A DNA stretch of 64,000 bases, taken from contig JAMHWD010000027.1 in NCBI GenBank assembly GCA_035911135.1, positions 62,001 through 126,000 on the forward strand, written 5' to 3'. The notes beneath the pieces are model-generated. The model made no database searches, was not told the origin of the DNA, and was given only the letters and a program-made list of their open reading frames with translations. This DNA comes from JAMHWD01 sp035911135. GTDB lineage: Bacteria; Pseudomonadota; Alphaproteobacteria; Micavibrionales; Micavibrionaceae. The position numbers and the translations under genes were made by a program. Of this stretch, positions 60,968-64,000 are shown one piece after another (position 1 is the stretch's first letter; the number at the start of each line of letters is the position of its first letter).

Positions 60968-63271
60968 ATGGAACTTCTTGCAGTATTTCTTCCCCTGATC
61001 GGCTTCCTGATCGCCGGATTGATGGGCAAACAGATTGGCGATAAAGGATGCCAGATTGTTACCTGCGCTGCCGTAATCATCGCGGCTATTGCCTCTATCA
61101 GACTTTTCGTTCTGGTAGGGCTTGGCACACGCCATGCCTATACGACTGTTCTGGCAACATGGATCGATAGCGGCGACTTCAATGTCGATTGGGCGCTGCG
61201 GATTGATACACTCTCCGTTGTGATGATGTGCGTGATCAATATCGTATCGGCCTGCGTTCATGTTTATTCGTTGGGTTACATGAGCCACGATTCGTCCAAA
61301 GGACGCTTCATGGCCTATCTTTCACTCTTTACCTTTGCCATGCTCAGCCTTGTAACATCAGATAACCTGCTCCAGCTTTTCTTCGGCTGGGAAGGTGTCG
61401 GCCTGGCCTCCTATCTGCTGATCGGCTTCTGGAACTACAAGCACAGCGCCAATGCCGCCGCGCAAAAAGCCTTTATCGTCAACAGGGTAGGGGATTTTGG
61501 CCTTGCGCTGGGGATCATGGCCACATTCGTGGTCTTTGGCAGCATCGAATTCGACGTTATTTTTGGGCAGGTTGAAAATTTCAAAGATACGACGTTTGAA
61601 TTTCTAAGCTTTGAGCTACATGCGCTGACAGTTATCTGTCTGCTGCTGTTTACTGGTGCGGTAGGGAAATCCGCGCAGCTTGGCCTGCATACATGGCTAC
61701 CGGATGCGATGGAAGGGCCGACACCGGTTTCGGCCCTTATTCACGCCGCCACGATGGTAACAGCGGGCGTGTTCCTGCTCACACGGTTTTCGCCAGTTTT
61801 TGAATATGCTCCCGATGCCCTGATGGTTGTTACAATATTTGGCGCCTGCACAGCTTTCGTGGCGGCGACAATCGGCCTGACGCAGTTTGATATCAAGCGG
61901 GTTATTGCTTATTCGACCATGTCTCAGCTGGGTTACATGTTCTTCGCCCTTGGTGTCTCCGCCTATGGCGCAGCCATGTTCCATCTTATGACTCACGCCT
62001 TCTTCAAGGCGCTCCTGTTTCTTGGCGCAGGATCCGTCATTCACGCCATGTCGGATGAGCAGGATATGCGTAAGATGGGCGGCATCGCCAAGGAAATTCC
62101 TGTTACTTACACCATGATGTGGATTGGCTCTCTGGCACTGGCCGGGATCGGGATTCCTGGTGTATTTGGTTTTGCCGGGTTTTATTCCAAAGATATCGTG
62201 CTGGAAGCCGCATGGGCCGATGGCACATGGTTTGGGCATTTTGCATATTGGATGGGCATTGCCGCCGCCTTCATGACGGCCTTTTATTCCGGCCGCCTGT
62301 TATTCATGACATTCCATGGCAAGCCCCGCGCCGATCAGGAAACCATGGACCATATCCATGAATCGCCAGCCGTCATGCTGGCCCCACTGGGCATTCTGGC
62401 CGTAGGCGCCATTTTTGCAGGCATCGTATTCTATCAGCCTTTCGTAGGGTCGGCTCACCATGGATCCGAACACGCCGCTGAATCAGTCTCTCATGAAGAA
62501 CCTTCACATGCGCCTGAACATAAATCAGCAGAAAGCCACGCATCTGAGGAAAATCATACAACGCCAGCACCCAAGGCAAGTTCGCCAGTACGCGTCGATA
62601 TTATTGACAAGTTAAAGGAAGCGGAAAGCCGCATGAATGTATTTGTCGAGCGTGAAGTCAATGAAATGAGCGGCGATCTGGGGATGTCGCTTCCCGTGGG
62701 CGGCAAAAAAGAAGATCAAGAAAGCCGTGCTGCCACAGCGCAAGAAGACGTGAAATCTGGAACATCCGATGAAGCCGAACACACTCCCGCCAAAGAACTT
62801 ACCAAGGAAAGCTTCTGGAACGGCGCAATACAAGTATTGCCGCAGAATGATACCGTCAATGCCGCGCATGGCGTAGCGTTATGGGTTAAGCTTTTGCCTT
62901 TGGCCATGGGGATCAGCGGTCTTTTATTGTCATGGGTTTTTTATGTTGCTGTGCCATCACTGCCAGGCATGATTGCCAAAATCTTCAAGCCTTTGCATGT
63001 CCTGTTTTTCAACAAATGGTTCTTTGATGAAATTTATAACAGGATTTTTGTCCGTAACGCCTTCATGCTCGGTCGCTTTTTCTGGATCCGGGGTGACAAG
63101 AATACAATCGATCGCCTCGGCCCGGATGGCAGCGCACATGTATCCGTAGGATTTGCAAGTGCATTAAGCCGCTTCCAGAGCGGATTTATCTATCAATACG
63201 CCTTTGTGATGATGATTGCTGTCATTGCCATGATTTCATGGTTCTTCCTTAAATTTGAACATGGGTTCTAA
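60968..63271 (+). CDS. nuoL: NADH-quinone oxidoreductase subunit L with polar insert
   Basis: NuoL is the distal proton-pumping subunit, with the lateral helix at its end. The 767 residues include FFGWEGVGLASYLLIGFWNYKHSANAAAQKAFIVNRVGDFGLALG and HAFFKALLFLGAGSVIHAM. Between about residues 495 and 615 lies a polar segment rich in His, Glu, Ser and Ala (HHGSEHAAESVSHEEPSHAPEHKSAESH), absent in typical 610-700-residue homologues. The core Glu and Lys of the pump are present. Confidence 0.95.
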   Translation: MELLAVFLPLIGFLIAGLMGKQIGDKGCQIVTCAAVIIAAIASIRLFVLVGLGTRHAYTTVLATWIDSGDFNVDWALRIDTLSVVMMCVINIVSACVHVYSLGYMSHDSSKGRFMAYLSLFTFAMLSLVTSDNLLQLFFGWEGVGLASYLLIGFWNYKHSANAAAQKAFIVNRVGDFGLALGIMATFVVFGSIEFDVIFGQVENFKDTTFEFLSFELHALTVICLLLFTGAVGKSAQLGLHTWLPDAMEGPTPVSALIHAATMVTAGVFLLTRFSPVFEYAPDALMVVTIFGACTAFVAATIGLTQFDIKRVIAYSTMSQLGYMFFALGVSAYGAAMFHLMTHAFFKALLFLGAGSVIHAMSDEQDMRKMGGIAKEIPVTYTMMWIGSLALAGIGIPGVFGFAGFYSKDIVLEAAWADGTWFGHFAYWMGIAAAFMTAFYSGRLLFMTFHGKPRADQETMDHIHESPAVMLAPLGILAVGAIFAGIVFYQPFVGSAHHGSEHAAESVSHEEPSHAPEHKSAESHASEENHTTPAPKASSPVRVDIIDKLKEAESRMNVFVEREVNEMSGDLGMSLPVGGKKEDQESRAATAQEDVKSGTSDEAEHTPAKELTKESFWNGAIQVLPQNDTVNAAHGVALWVKLLPLAMGISGLLLSWVFYVAVPSLPGMIAKIFKPLHVLFFNKWFFDEIYNRIFVRNAFMLGRFFWIRGDKNTIDRLGPDGSAHVSVGFASALSRFQSGFIYQYAFVMMIAVIAMISWFFLKFEHGF

Positions 63272-63300
63272 GCGGATAAACAAAATAACAAGATACTGCC

Positions 63301-64000
63301 ATGATTGATTTTCCACTGCTTACTATTACGACGTTTTTGCCGCTTGTCGGCGCGCTGATGATTATTTTCGGCATTAGCGGCAAACCAGAAGACATTGCCA
63401 GCAATTCACGCTACATGGCCCTCTTTACCTCGCTCTTTACGCTGGCCTTTGGGATATTCCTGTATATGCGGTTTGATCCGACCTCGGCAGAATTCCAGTT
63501 CGTTGAAAAAAGCGATTGGTTCAAACCGCTCGGCATTTCCTATCATATGGGCGTGGATGGCATTTCCGTATTTTTTGTGCTGCTTTCCATTGCCCTGACG
63601 CCTGTCTGTATTCTGGCCAGCTGGAATTCCATTGAAACGCGCGTGCGCGAATACATGGTGGCATTTTTGCTGCTGGAAACGCTTATGATCGGCACGTTCT
63701 GCGCGCTTGATACTGTTTTATTCTATGTGTTTTTCGAAGGCGTCTTGATACCGATGTTTATCATTATCGGTGTATGGGGCGGCGCACGGCGCGTTTATTC
63801 GGCCTATAAATTCTTCCTTTATACGCTTCTGGGTTCGGTGCTTATGCTTCTGGCGCTGCTGACGCTCTTTATCCAAACGGGAACGACCAGCATTCCTGAC
63901 CTGATTCTGAACCCGGTTGCACGCGACCTGCAAATGGTTCTATGGCTGGCATTTTTCGCCAGCTTTGCCGTTAAAATGCCCATGTGGCCGGTACATACCT
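63301..64000 (+). CDS. nuoM: NADH-quinone oxidoreductase subunit M (3' truncated by window edge)
   Basis: The frame from ATG 63301 stays open to the window end (233 codons). It reads as the N-terminal half of NuoM: YHMGVDGISVFFVLLSIALTP, YVFFEGVLIPMFIIIGVWGG with the pump Glu, and the C-terminal AVKMPMWPVHT with the conserved Lys. nuoN is expected downstream. Confidence 0.95.
   Translation, partial: MIDFPLLTITTFLPLVGALMIIFGISGKPEDIASNSRYMALFTSLFTLAFGIFLYMRFDPTSAEFQFVEKSDWFKPLGISYHMGVDGISVFFVLLSIALTPVCILASWNSIETRVREYMVAFLLLETLMIGTFCALDTVLFYVFFEGVLIPMFIIIGVWGGARRVYSAYKFFLYTLLGSVLMLLALLTLFIQTGTTSIPDLILNPVARDLQMVLWLAFFASFAVKMPMWPVHT

Overview
The window reads as a chromosomal segment of an alphaproteobacterium with moderate GC content. 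The evidence is gene order and protein type: plsX-fabH-ihfA-merR, hom-glpX-recJ, tig-clpP-lon-hup, a class I PHA synthase, a mitochondrial-type 14-subunit complex I set with a short NuoG (688 residues), and an outer membrane with LptD. A Micavibrionales-like lineage is my guess, but no database search was possible. I saw no rRNA operon, CRISPR array, insertion sequence, phage or plasmid gene. Coding density is high, and no stretch over about 200 bases lacks a gene, a tRNA or a regulatory-looking structure.

Positions 1-13700 carry housekeeping operons: the fatty-acid initiation and IHF cluster, tRNA-Pro, a large AAA+ ATPase, a small lipoprotein, cutA, rplM-rpsI with a terminator, phaC on the minus strand, a lipoprotein, and hom-glpX-recJ. 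Positions 13700-28700 hold a small Cys/His-rich membrane protein, hisI, an RhlE-like helicase, lptD with two envelope proteins, parE, a thioesterase with a secreted twin-domain protein, glnA, tRNA-His, a glycine-zipper protein, a broken GAF-GGDEF gene, a stand-alone NAD(P)H-hydrate dehydratase and tRNA-Leu. Positions 28700-42530 hold tig, clpP-lon-hup without clpX, small unknowns and acetyltransferases, tRNA-Val, a SET-domain protein, ispG, gabD, ald, an M29 aminopeptidase and tRNA-Asp.

Positions 42633-64000 are the complex I (nuo) region. The order nuoA-B-C-D-E-F-G-H-I-J-K-L-M is kept, but it is interrupted by unrelated genes: two hypotheticals, a sodium:solute symporter, two small ORFs, an opposite-strand purL-membrane protein-purQ operon, a MazG-like pyrophosphohydrolase, and an opposite-strand PagL-like lipid A deacylase next to a terminator. 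NuoL has a roughly 120-residue polar insert and NuoH an acidic tail.

The most interesting signals are: a near-exact direct repeat of the nuoF 3' end 263 bp downstream, flanking a 70-codon ORF; two hairpins or palindromes that enclose the Shine-Dalgarno sequence of the next gene (M29 peptidase and a 76-codon ORF) with a shared sequence next to the start codon; a GAF-GGDEF gene apparently broken by deletion between short direct repeats; a full CtrA-like box over a candidate promoter inside the nuo region; missing clpX; and a PurS-fused long PurL unlike the usual alphaproteobacterial enzyme. I found no clear new defence or mobile system.
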